The position numbers and the translations under genes were made by a program. 64,000 nucleotides of DNA, taken from positions 1,681,501 to 1,745,500 of the forward strand of contig CAJFCJ010000001.1 of NCBI GenBank assembly GCA_904063045.1, written 5' to 3'. The DNA is from Dimorphilus gyrociliatus. Taxonomy: Eukaryota > Annelida > Polychaeta > Dinophilidae. Numbering within the stretch: position 1 is the stretch's first letter; every line of letters begins with the position of its first letter. A model generated the notes under the pieces. It was not told where the DNA came from, ran no database searches, and saw nothing but the letters and a program-made list of their open reading frames with translations. Below, one piece after another: positions 47,014 through 58,400 of the stretch.

Positions 47014-47750
47014 ATTTTTTTTATCAAAAAAGAGTACGGATATGCATAATCGGCGGGAAACGATGATCAAATAATTGAATTTGCACACTGGCGGAAGTCG
47101 CTTCTTAACTGACGCAGACTTGTCTGGGCTCGTTCACAATCGGTTGAACAGTCTAAAATTAACAGATCATCTTGTTTCATTCCACCAATACGTTTTTAAG
47201 CAAGCCTAAAGAAAGTTTCGATTATAATTTTTTTCATTTGTCCTTTAGAAACATGTTTTATAATGGAAAAATTCACAAAATAAAACATGTACTTACTTGA
47301 TCCGTTCATGACGCGTTTCCGCTTCCAGATAATGCAGATGGCGCCAACCCCTTCTTTTCCCGCCAAAATTATCGTATGTCAACACACCAAATATCCAGGG
47401 ATGAATGGGTTGCATATTTCAATATGTTTACTTATCTTTGAATGAATTTCTTAAAGAATAGATAAACCCACTCGACAAAATTTTAAGGAATTTCAATATC
47501 AGCTTGATGTCAACATTGAACAAATGTTACTTTGTTACTCCTATTGAAGTGAATTATGTAACTGTTTACTTGTCTCCTTTGACACAAATATACAAAAAAA
47601 ATTATGTAAAGGTACAAAGGTTATATTTAATTGCTACCATGACTATCCATGGTAACTGAAAAACTTGTATTAAAATTATCTCATTGTCTCAATCTTTTCC
47701 CCTTTTAGACATTAAATAACAAATATTTGATATAAATGCATTAAAACCGC
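47014..47750. promoter_or_regulatory. MDM2 upstream region
   Basis: Contains GGCGGGAAA at 47052-47060 (39 bp before the ATG), the palindromic E2F-like TTTTCCCGCCAAAA at 47355-47368, and GCAGATGGCGCCAA at 47335-47348. The rest is AT-rich and carries the 3' UTR of the optineurin-like gene. Confidence 0.45.
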
Positions 47751-50156
47751 CTAGATATTACTAAAATCACCGCAATTTACAACATGAGCTTGAAGTTTAT
47801 CCAAATTTTCTTGATTTGACTGACAAACAGGACAACAGAATTTCTGTTCCTGTGCTATTGAATCCGAAGGAAGGTAGTCCATGCAATTATCTGCGTGAAG
47901 TTCTAGCGCTCTCATAGTTTCAAATGCTAGACTACATATTGGGCACTTATAAATCTGCTAATTATTGTAAAAAAAGAATTGAATGAAATATATAAATGAC
48001 CATTTTGTATTCTACCATATTAAAACTTACTTCAGTTGATCGTGGCCTTGGTGGCAATATCGGTGCTTCTTGCATTGGAACTCTTATACTGCTTCCATGA
48101 TGTCTCACGACAGAGTTTATATCACCTGATGAGTCAGTTTGCTGAATATGATACACATATATGAATTTATTAACTAAAAGAAGTATATAAACTTACCTGT
48201 TTTATTCTGTCCAATAGTTTATCAAGCTTTGCCTTCGTGTCAACATAGTGTTTTTCGAATCTATCTTTTTCTTCTCTTAGTTCCGAAGAGAGCCGCTTTT
48301 GTTGTTCATAGTCATTCTTATATAAATCTAATTGAATTTTATGAGCTTCTATCTCGCTAGTAGAATAACGAAGAGAGTTAAGCTCTTTCGTCAACTGCTC
48401 GTTTGTTTTCTTGCATTCTCTGGCCATTTCTTTCATTGCTATATATTTGCTGGTTTGAGAATCCTTTTCTTCCTTTAGTTGTTTAATTTCAATCATGCGC
48501 TCATCGATGTCATCTTTAAGTTCTAAATACTTCTTATTCAGAATAAAGTTTTCATGTTCTACACGTCTTTCATTGACTTCAAGAGCTTTAATTCTATACA
48601 AAAGCAAATAGCTGATCAGTAATAGTTAAACGAAATTGCATAACCCATATTACTTTTCCTCGTATTCAATAGAAGGAATAGGTACATATTCTTGCTTTCG
48701 TAATTGTTGAACTGTTCTTACTTCTTCATTTGCCGCTCTTTCTTTTTGTTTTGATTCGTTTAGTTCTTTTTGAAGATTTTCAATTCTAAAATAACATCAG
48801 ATATTAGTTAATCATAAAGAAAAGTATACTTTTATATTTAAAATACACACTCATTGGTTTGTTTTTCCACTTGGTTCTTTAATTTTTCTATGTCGATAAT
48901 AAGATCAGAATTATCTTGCTTTATCTCTTGCAAACAACTGGAGGCACTTGTCAATTTTTCAACCTCTCTCTCCATAGATTGTAATCTCTCAAAAAGGGTA
49001 CCACTTTTAAGCCTTTCTGCTAGCAGTGCATTTTTTAACATGTCGGTATCAGAGGCTTCAACCTTCTCTGTGTTATGAAATTGATGTGAATTGCGATATT
49101 TTTCTTTCTGCTCTTTCAAATGGTCTTGAATATTCTTTCTTTCTTCTTCGAAACGCTTAACTACGATACGCAAATTGCGATATTCTTGATTAACAGTGTT
49201 TACATCGAATAAGAGTTGTTCATTTTCTTTCAATTTTAAATCAAGCTCTTTCCGTAATCTTTCAACTTGTTGTTTTAAATTATCATTCTTTTCTATTATT
49301 TCTTGATTATAGTTTTCAAGCTTTGCCTTAGCGTATCTTTCTTCTTCTAGCTGCCTCTCGATTGCGTTATTTGTATGCTTTACGGTTAGTAGTTCTTTAT
49401 TTAAAGAGTGAGTTGCAATATCTTCACTACAAGCCTTGAATAATAATGAGATTATTAACTGAAATTAACAGGAAAAGAAATATAAAAACAAATTACTTCT
49501 TCTAAGCGAGTTTCTTTCAATTGATCCATAAGTAAAGTAGTTTGCTCTTCTAACGTGATCGCTCGCTGCTCACTTGTTTTATTTTTTATCTATTGATAAT
49601 ATGTTAATAGAATCAGATATATCATCAATTAAAGATACTATAATACATATATATATATATGTATATATACAAACTTTTAATTCCCTAATTGTGTCTTTTA
49701 ACTTTTCTATTTCGCAATCCTTTTTTTGCAATGTTACTTTCGTTTCTTGACAATATTCCATTTCTCTTTCTTCACAGGATTCTTTTGCAGACTTCAAGGA
49801 TTTTATACATTTAAATGCTTCATCTAGCTGCTTGTTAAGTGTTTTTAGGGAAGCTGAAAAAAAATTTTATCAAATGTTTCTATAAATATTTAAACATCAA
49901 AACAAAAATACAAACTCTGATATCTTTGATTCATATTTAGGATTCTTTTATGAGCCTTCAAGAGGTCTGGGATACTTAATGACTTTTAAAACGGAAATTT
50001 TCTAATTAATATGCTTAATTAAAATAGAATTTTACCAACTTTAGTCATTTCATTGAATGAACTATTCATATTATGTCGCTGAATTTGATCTGCTTTTTCT
50101 AAAACCTCGAAAGATGATGTAGGAGGCGTCTCCACATTATCGGGCATTGTTGCCAT
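47751..50156 (-). CDS. Optineurin/NEMO-like ubiquitin-binding coiled-coil protein
   Basis: About ten exons run from ATG 50156 (MATMPDNVETPP) to the stop at 47751. Most of the protein is coiled coil (exons around 49800-48170). A UBAN-like ubiquitin-binding motif is seen at about 48290-48340 (IQLDLYKNDYEQQKRL). A Pro-rich linker (APILPPRPRS) precedes two C-terminal zinc fingers: CPIC...HADNC (47945-47883) and CCPVC...HVVNC (47837-47772). The last matches the NEMO/optineurin C2HC finger, where an aspartate and a DxLQxH block are typical. Such proteins link polyubiquitin to NF-kB signalling or selective autophagy. Which of OPTN, IKBKG or TAX1BP1 is closest cannot be settled by eye. Confidence 0.75.
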
Positions 50157-50512
50157 TGCGATTAATAAATTGATAGATTTCTTTATGTGTTTTTGTAGCT
50201 GTATTCCTCAAGAATCTGCGAAAAGTCGTCAAAAACCACGATGATTCTTTATTTTTGTATTACTAATATTCATGTGGGAAATCCATTATATAGGCCAACA
50301 ACTTTTGGGTAGTACTAATATTTTAATCAAAGCCGTATCCATATTTAAATAATCTATATCAATAAAAATTTTTAACGAATATAAAACATGTTATTTTGTA
50401 TCTATAAAATAAATACAAACGCTATTTCGCGTGATTTAGAGAGACCGGAAGCTGATGGAAGTCAATATCAAGGACGATTGTAATTCGACTTGAAAGTTTG
50501 TGCCCTTTGAAA
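50157..50512. promoter_or_regulatory. Bidirectional promoter between optineurin-like gene and COX15
   Basis: The divergent ATGs are 356 bp apart. The sequence just before ATG 50156 (minus strand, CAATTTATTAATCGCA) resembles that before ATG 53846. Confidence 0.45.
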
Positions 50513-52291
50513 ATGTTAAGTACAATATTTTTTCGAAATTCTTCGAAATATTTTGTAAAAGGGAATTTTGCAAGACATTTACAACATTTTCCCAGATTAC
50601 ATCAAGTTAGTGCTACTATTAGGACTTTAATAAGAGTTAATAAAGTTTTCTTGATAGAGCGCGAGACCGAATTTTTCGGCATCCATCTCAAAAGCAGTTA
50701 ATAGCCTAAAATCCAGTAGATTTTCATTGCATAATAGCTCCAAATATGGTTTTATATTAAAGAGATTTGCTTCAAATGGCCAAAAGGTACCCTTCGGCAG
50801 TTTCACAGATATTCCAGATAAAGGTCGAAAAATTGTTGGTTGGTGGCTGATGGGATTCTCTGGAATGGTTGTTGGGGCGGTTGTCTTGGGAGGAATCACT
50901 AGGTGCGTAGACAAGAAACTAAATCATACAAGAGTATATCCTATTTCTCATAACAACTTCAGATTAACCGAGTCAGGTCTGTCGATGACATCTTGGAAGT
51001 TGCTCGGACAAAAATATCCCTCAAATGAAGAAGAATGGATAGCAGAATTCGAAAGATATAAATCTTATCCTGAATATAAATAGTAATGCTGAATATTTTT
51101 ACTTAAAAGGCTCTAATTCACATATTTTCCAGCTTAAAGAAAGAACAAGGTATAACCTTGAGTGAGTTCAAGTTTATATACTTTATGGAGTATTCTCATA
51201 GAATGTGGGGTCGCTTGATTGGAGTAGCATTCGCTCTACCAGCTGCGTATTTTCTAAAGAAGGGCTGGATAACTAAACCTATGAAGCCAAGATTGGCAAT
51301 TTATGGATCTCTAATTCTCTTCCAAGTCTGTTCAAATTCAATTTTCAAGTTAAGTAATAATATATGTCACTAAATTTCATAAAGGGTCTTCTAGGGTGGT
51401 ACATGGTTAAAAGCGGTTTGGAGGAGAATAAAAGGAATGAAGATATACCCAGAGTTAGTCAATATCGACTTGCATCACATTTAGGATCTGCTTTAGCCCT
51501 CTTCAGCCTCACACTATGGGGCGGTCTAACTCATTTGCAACTTCCTCAAAAAGTATACAATACTTTTCATTAGATTTGTAGACGACTAACAGTTATATTT
51601 ATAGTTTGCTCAAACAAAACAAATTGCAAGATTAAAGGGAGCTTCTCACCTTGTGATGACCTTGGTTTTTGTAACGGCTTTGTCTGGTAATCTTTTTTTC
51701 TGATTTTTTTAAGTGGCTTTTAAGTCATGTCATCCTAAATACTTTAAGTAAACGATTGAACTTATTAATAGGTGCGTTTGTTGCCGGTTTGGATGCCGGT
51801 TTGACCTACAATAGTTGGCCTAAAATGGCAGATAGTTGGATTCCAGATGACATTCTTGCATATTCACCAAAAATCTCGAATATATTTGAAAATCCAACCA
51901 CTGTTCAGTTCAATCATCGTCATTTGGTTGGTATTTAAATTTTGTATCTTTAAGTATCTAAAACTTTTAAATTGTATTATCAGGGAGAATTAACCGGCGC
52001 CTCTACACTGATCTTATGGCTTTTTACAAGACGTTGTAACCTGCCAAGTAGGGCAAGATTGGCTGCTAATTGTTTAGCGGCAATGGCAGTTGTTCAAGTA
52101 AATAAGGCTAACAACTTTAAGGATTGTAACAATCATAGGTTTTTTTTAATTTAAAACAGGTGTCACTTGGAATTACGACACTTCTTACTTATGTTCCAAC
52201 TTCTACTGCAGCTCTACACCAAAGTGGATCGTTAGCACTTTTATCCTTTGCCATTTGGTTTAATCACGCTTTACGGAAGGTACCAAAATAG
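50513..52291 (+). CDS. COX15: Heme A synthase, COX15
   Basis: Nine exons follow, starting 50513-50605 and then about 50667-50899, with the last exon ending at 52291. Exon 1 and the start of exon 2 encode a mitochondrial presequence ([29 protein letters not shown]). Conserved blocks are [91 protein letters not shown] and [16 protein letters not shown], which include the heme-ligand histidines. The enzyme hydroxylates the C8 methyl of heme O to make heme A for cytochrome oxidase in the inner membrane. The exon 1 donor GTTAGT at 50606 and acceptor GATAG at about 50666 were chosen to keep the presequence open. Confidence 0.95.
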
Positions 52292-52754
52292 AACGTCTCA
52301 TTAAAATATCTTATAAAAGGATAAATATTTGTAAATAAACATCTTTTGTTCTGGATACGTTAAAAAAATTAGTATGAATAATATAGAGCGAAAATAAAAG
52401 GAATAATGATCTTAAAAGTTTGTCAGTTTTGTTTATTTTAAGTTTTCCCACACCTTAATGATCTATTAATTCTGCTCTTTAATGAATAGAAATATTTATA
52501 ACGAGATAACTTTAAAGAATAAATCGAATATAACCAACAATAATGAAAAATAGCAACATTATATATATATATATCTATATATTATGAAAATAGTATAAAA
52601 TCTATGCAAACTAGAAAGATTGCCAAAGTTTTCATTCTGTAGAAAAATTATTAGCCAATTAGAATTGAATGAGACGAGATTTGTAGAAATTTTAAAGGTT
52701 CAAGATAACTTACAATATTGTTTGAACTAAATACATAAAAAAAATACCTTGAAT
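52292..52754. other. Convergent 3' region after COX15
   Basis: AT-rich, with an AT-repeat tract near 52560-52582. It most likely holds the 3' UTRs of COX15 and the convergent coiled-coil gene. Confidence 0.4.
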
Positions 52755-53846
52755 TTAAGATTGATCGCCAATAGTTTCTCCTTTACTCCTTTCTCTTTCG
52801 TAGCTTTTAATCATCTCTTGAAGAATTTTATTCTCTTCCGATAAATCATCGTTACTCTTTCGACTGATGTCTAATTCGTGAGATAATCCATTATTACGCT
52901 CTTTAAATACAGTTATTTCACGTCTGAGTTTGGATAGTTTTTTTTCTAAGCCTATATTAATCCCAGTTAGTTCGTATATATATAAATCTTTTTTCTCTCT
53001 AATTGATCTTTCTCTTTCTAATTCTCTTTCCATTTCGTTAGTTTTTTTTTTCAGCGTCAAATATTCCTCTGTTAAATCAATAGAGTTTTTATTTGATTCA
53101 TTAACTTTTTTTAGTAAACATGGCTGTAAAAAGAAAAACAAAACAATAAATTAAATATAGAGAAAGTGAAATTAGTAGTAAAATAAACCTCTTCTATATG
53201 ATGTTCTTTCATTTCTCTCTTTATTTCCTCAGCTTCCTTGGCTAATTCTCTCACTTTACTTTCGGATAGAATATTTTGAACCTATTGAACAGATTAGTAA
53301 ATTTATGTAATTTTCTTATACAGTTAAGAAATCTAATAAGATTTTACTTTTAAATTTTTATATTCGTTCTTCTGTCTACGAATTTGTTCATTTAAGAAAG
53401 ATATTTCGTTAATTGATGTGATTGATGTTGAAATTTGTCTGCTATGTTTACTTTCGTTTTGTTGTAATTTATCTATACGATCTTTAAGTTTCTCAAAATA
53501 AGATCTTAGTTGATCTTGATCAGTAAAAGCTGCAATATACAAAGTTACTAGTAGTTATTGATGTAAGAGAAAAACTATGATTGGTACTTACTCTCCGTCT
53601 TCTGATTAGGAATCGCAGAAGTTTTCTTATTATTTATGTTACTTAGATCCGTAAACTTGTATTAATTAAAATTTTAACAAAATATAAAGTAATTGAAAGT
53701 AAGATATTAAAATTTAGACTTACATTCATTTTTCTCTCGCAGATCGGTTTATTTTCTTTTTCGTCATTAATAGATTTTAATTCACAAATTTCAAAAGGCG
53801 ATCCTGATGAGCAAGTACCGTCATATTCTTGATTAAATGTTGCCAT
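52755..53846 (-). CDS. Coiled-coil protein, possible paralogue of the optineurin-like gene
   Basis: Five exons (about 53846-53725, 53662-53593, 53531-53343, 53281-53190, 53124-52755) give about 275 residues. It starts MATFNQEYDGTCSSGSPFEI, and almost all the rest is charged coiled coil (ERERSIREKKDLYIYELTGI, LRREITVFKERNNGLS). There are no zinc fingers. The MAT- start, the SPFEI motif near residue 17 (SSFEV in the other gene) and the similar bases before the ATG suggest shared ancestry with the gene ending at 47751, on the other side of COX15. The second exon acceptor (after AATACAAG) is weak. The function is unknown. Confidence 0.65.
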
Positions 53847-54728
53847 TACTATTAATAAATTAATATTTAAGAAAGTTTTATCAAGAGTCCGGCGATCTTA
53901 AACTTTTAAATATCTTTCGTAAATTTCAGTCAAGGAGCAACTAGTTTTATATAGCTATAGTGATCAGTTGGTTTATATAGTAAGCCAGAGTCGTCGTCCG
54001 CTAACTAGGTACAGCTAGGCTTTAATTGATCTAAATACAATTTGAACTTTATTAAACCCTATAGTCGTGCGTGTTTTCTAGTAAAAAAAAGTTACAAAAG
54101 TATTGGAAATTCTAGAATAAATGTTCACAATGAACTATTATCTTTTATAAAAGTCTGAAAATTATGTTTTTCTCTTCAAAACATTCTACTTTTAAGTAAA
54201 ATGAAAAACTTTTAAAGTAAATACTCGAGGCGAAAAGAAAAGTATAAATTAATAAAAAAAACTTCATTAAAAGTTCCATTTTAGTTAAATTTAACTATAA
54301 ATAACGTAAGAAATTGTAATCAGTTTATATCAAAAGTATTTTATATGAAATATAGTGAATTTTTTTCTATATTTCTTATATAAAGTAACTTTTTCGGAAA
54401 GATATAACTGTGTGGTATTTTCGGATAATTAATATCAAACTGAAAGCTATATAGTCAAACTTTACGGTTTAATTCAAGTTTCTCACTGATTTTTAGTAGG
54501 ATTAAATTGTATACCAGTTTACAATATTGCGAAGGACAAACGGAAACTCAAAATCTACAATCATAGGTTTTTCCTCTTAATTTAAAGTTTAACAGAGACA
54601 AATAAATATAACTTTAGTGATAAATTTTGATTTTATATCTATTTTTAACTTTTGTTTTAATATTTGTTAAAAACCCATAGTATGATCATTTGAATAAGGC
54701 AGAAAACTCAATTTTCGCTCACAGATCC
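53847..54728. promoter_or_regulatory. 0.9 kb divergent intergenic region
   Basis: Lies between the starts of the coiled-coil gene (-) and UQCC5 (+). Very AT-rich with no coding signal; presumably holds both promoters. Confidence 0.4.
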
Positions 54729-55034
54729 ATGCCATTTTATCGAAGTCAAACGATTCGAAAATTACTTGATTCTACTCCTGGTCGAAATACTTTTGGTGTC
54801 TATCGATTTCTTCCTTTCTTCTTTATCTTAGGAGCTGCGTTGGAGTTTTCTATGATAAATTGGAGAGTGGGAGACGTAAATTTTTGTAAGTCATTAACCT
54901 TTGAGAACGTTCTCTTACATTATATTATTGTTACTTATGAAAATCATAACGTTTCTTCAGATAGCGTATATAAGAAGAGAAAAGTTCACGAACTAGCTTT
55001 AAAGCAACTAAAAGAAGAAGGGAAAATTGAGTAA
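54729..55034 (+). CDS. UQCC5: UQCC5 (SMIM4), complex III assembly factor
   Basis: ATG 54729 (MPFYRSQTIRKLL) is chosen over an upstream non-ATG extension. Exon 1 (54729-54885) and exon 2 (54961-55034) join in phase 1 to 76 residues; the intron happens to lack an in-frame stop. The core FGVYRFLPFFFILGAALEFS and MINWRVGDVNFYSVYKKRK match SMIM4, a single-span inner-membrane protein that supports cytochrome b maturation in complex III. The stop TAA (55032-55034) is followed after one base by the UQCC6 ATG, so both lie on one transcript, as in Drosophila sloth1/sloth2. Confidence 0.92.
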   Translation: MPFYRSQTIRKLLDSTPGRNTFGVYRFLPFFFILGAALEFSMINWRVGDVNFCKSLTFENVLLHYIIVTYENHNVSSDSVYKKRKVHELALKQLKEEGKIE

Positions 55035-55035
55035 A

Positions 55036-55206
55036 ATGCCGGCTGGAGTCCGAATGAGTGTTTATGTAAAATTTCTTTGCGCCTCCTTATTAAGTATGTT
55101 TGCTGGATCTCAGGCTGTTCATGTTCTATACAAACCATTAGATAATATAAATCAATTGGTTGAAGATGAGAAACTAAATATACTAAAAGGTATAGACGAA
55201 AAATAG
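55036..55206 (+). CDS. UQCC6: UQCC6 (Brawnin, C12orf73), complex III assembly micro-protein
   Basis: A 56-residue open frame starts at ATG 55036. The opening MPAGVRMSVYVKFLCASLLS and MFAGSQAVHVLYKPLDNI follow the invariant MPAG start and N-terminal membrane segment of Brawnin. Brawnin/UQCC6 acts with UQCC5 and other factors in complex III assembly at the inner membrane. The C-terminal part is shorter than in vertebrates (about 71 residues). There is only one base between the UQCC5 stop and this ATG and no splice acceptor in between, so translation from the same mRNA is the natural reading. Confidence 0.93.
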   Translation: MPAGVRMSVYVKFLCASLLSMFAGSQAVHVLYKPLDNINQLVEDEKLNILKGIDEK

Positions 55207-55416
55207 AAAATATAAATTGAGAAAACTTCGAATTTGAATTCATTAGAATGTATTTGATAATTAAATATTTTGAATTGTTTCTACTGATTAAATAGAATAT
55301 CTCGGAATTATTTAAATAATATACTAAAAATAGTCCATAACCCACCGTAAATAATCAACTTGTATAGTTGCAATTTAATTATAAGTTCTTAATAGTTAGT
55401 GTTTTTCTTGACAATA

Positions 55417-58400
55417 TCAACGAAATTGTGATGTACTTATTCTTAAGCCAATAGTGTCTTTGCCTATTTCAGTTGCCTGAAAGAAAAAGTACTGTTTGAA
55501 AAATATGCTTTTTTTCCTAGACTAAATGTACCTTCGTTATTCTACAAACTTGACCCTTAAACTCTGGTAGATAACATGCACCACTGAGTGGACATTTAAC
55601 AACTGGTTTTCCCTTATAGATGGGAGTAAAGCTAGCTCCACAAATATCAAAAGGATTATGTTCGTCGTACTTCAAATCCAAATTATCCGATGGATTCTTT
55701 TCACATACCATCATAATTTTCCTTGCTTGAACAGCAACTTCTTGTTTTGGCCCAAGTTCAAGTAATCTATTCGATTTAAAAGCTCCTTAAATTTATGAAA
55801 GAAATTCGAATTGTTACAAACCTCCTTGCAAAACTTGCTGCTGTCTTCAGGTTTTTCAATTTAAATGACAAATTTAATGCCGTTCTAAGAGTTAGAATTA
55901 AATGAATAGGTTGCAATTTACAATGAGTAAAATACGCAGCCATTTCACAATTTCTCTTCTGATCTTCAACACTTGTCTTCGGTAAATCTTTCCTTGCTTG
56001 CTCCATAGTTAAACCAATTATATATTCCCTACAAATTTCGATTAATTGTTGGGCTTCAGCGATTTCCTGTTTGTTTTCCACTACTAGTAGAGGAACACTG
56101 AGGAGAATGGACCTAAATTTCTCAATTGCATCAGCGAACTTGCCACTTGTTGTCAATTGATAAGCTGCTTGAAGCCTGTGAATAAGCTCTGCAAGTCTTA
56201 ACCCAGTTGCTGGTAGACCTTGCTTTAAACCTGCTTCTTTCCAGTTCCTATGGGGAAATCCGAAGAGTGGTTCCAGAGAAGGTGTTGCCTGGAAACACGT
56301 CCTAGACCTTGCATAAGTGTAAAGGAATAATTTTTTGTACTCAGTGAAGTCGACAACACCTATTTGGTCATGTAGTAATCTAGCGGCTGTTTCAAAAGAA
56401 CCGGCCAAAATGTGATCCACAGGTAATTGGGAATTATTGCACCAAATCTGGTTCTGGCTGACACCTTTAGTTGGAGGGACAAAGTAAGCGTTCTGCCCAG
56501 AACCAGCAAGTGCATCAGCTTCAGATATTTCCAAGTCTGCAGGCAGTTCAATATCATCGTCGCCCGCGTCCCAACCATCACCTTCTTCAGGAGCTTGTGC
56601 GTCAACGAACTCGTCATCTCCTTCATCACCCTCAAGGACAAGCTCAGCTTCATTTCCCCAACCAGGCTCCCCGCCATCGTCAACAATGCCCAAACCAATT
56701 GGTGCTCCTCCGTCGTATCCAGCTTGTTTGGCGGCCATTGCTCCTTCAAAGAACCCTCTAGAAATAGTTAAGAGAGGCCAATTCGTTTCATGTTGAGCTA
56801 TTGGAGGTGCAGGCTGCAAAAGCTGAGCGTTTTCAACGAGGTCAGGTAATTTGGTTTCTGTCTTTTCGAAATATGACTTCAACTGCTCCTCTTGATCTTT
56901 TAGTCCATGGGTAGCTGCAGTTACGTAAGCTAACGCATGACGATCACACTCCATCAAAACCTTGAATCGTTCTTGAACATCTCCCAAGAGCAGAGCATTT
57001 TGAAATTGAGCACTTCGATCTTTACGGATTTCAGCTATTTTAGTCATTTTCCTCAGTTTTTCCAAGTTTCCAGTTATGAGATAAAGGAAACTCAACTTAT
57101 CAAAAGATTTTGTTCGTTGGTAAGCCATTTCCACGATATGATGATTTCCCTGTAACAAAGCGGCCTCACCTAACTTCCTCCAGCAATCAGGATCATCAAG
57201 TGCTCTAGCACTATTCATTGCAGTTTCTAGCTGCCCGCATTCTAGAGCTAGACTGAATTTCGTTTTTTCATCTTTAACAAAATGAAGAGCTACTTCAGGA
57301 TATCCTTTTTGCTGCAAGTAGGCTATAATAGACTGTCCCACCAATTTTGCATTTCTAACCATATGCAGAACTTCGTCGTACTTTCTATTAATTAGAGCTA
57401 ACTTGAATTTGTATTCAGTGCAGTCAACGTTTAAAACTCTCGGTTTGCATTCTCTATCTAAGCAATAAACATTGTTTCCCTTTACTCTTGTAATGTATAT
57501 GGGAAGATCAAGGGTCCTTATAATTCCACTATCACCATTAAAAAGAATGTATTTTATGTGATTTGATGTTGTATAAACAAGAACCCCATCTTCATCCCAC
57601 GCAGCTGATTTTATTCTAACATTCTCTGTAATGGAACATAACAGATCAAGCCTCTTGGAACAAAGCGTCACTGTATATTTTCCAAGAAGAGCTACATGCG
57701 ACATGTCAGCAGACCAAACCACATATCTCAATTTAGGTGATTTCACTTGACCTAACTGACGCTTCTGTTGAACATCAAACAAAATAGCATTTTCGCCACT
57801 TTTCAAAAGCAGGCATCCAGTTCCAGCAAAGAATATGTTATCACATTCGACTTGAACTTTTTTAGTAACTTCATTGTTCAAATTTTTCACTACAATCGCT
57901 TGAGACCTATCTATAGTAGCAAATCTGTTTCTTGCAACCCAAACGGCAGAATTGCCAGAACTACGCTTGCAGTCAGGTGCATCAGGATTTTGTGTGTTGC
58001 AGTCTTTCGGAATGCTATAGAGGTCATAAACGCTTTTATCACTGGATGAACCTTTCGTTGTGAGGAGTACAGCATTTTCAGCAGGATTATAAGACATACT
58101 AGATATAGGAGATTTTAAGCCCCCTCTTAGTTCCATAAGTGGTAAATCTTTACTCGTTGTAAAATCTAGCTTTCGTAAATATTTATCTTTGACATAGAAT
58201 AGAATGTTTTGATGAACGGAAAATGCCGGTCTTTCCCTTTCTAACTTAAATAAAACCATTCCTGCGTCATGACCAGCTGCAAATAAGTTTAGGGTAGGGT
58301 GAGCAGCTAGAACCCAAAATCGATCGTTTTCTCTCCTGAAAGATTGAATAGCAGTTCTTTTGGACATATCCCACACTCTAATAGTTTTATCTTCAGCATT

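Noticed and set aside
49650..49672. AT dinucleotide runs (also near 9009, 52560 and 59743)
   Set aside because: Short simple repeats expected in AT-rich DNA; no sign of a transposon or satellite array.
55517..55714. COPA ending HLV at 55517
   Set aside because: Reading through the donor GTACAT gives a non-conserved end; splicing to 55476 restores the conserved IGLRIS...QFR terminus.
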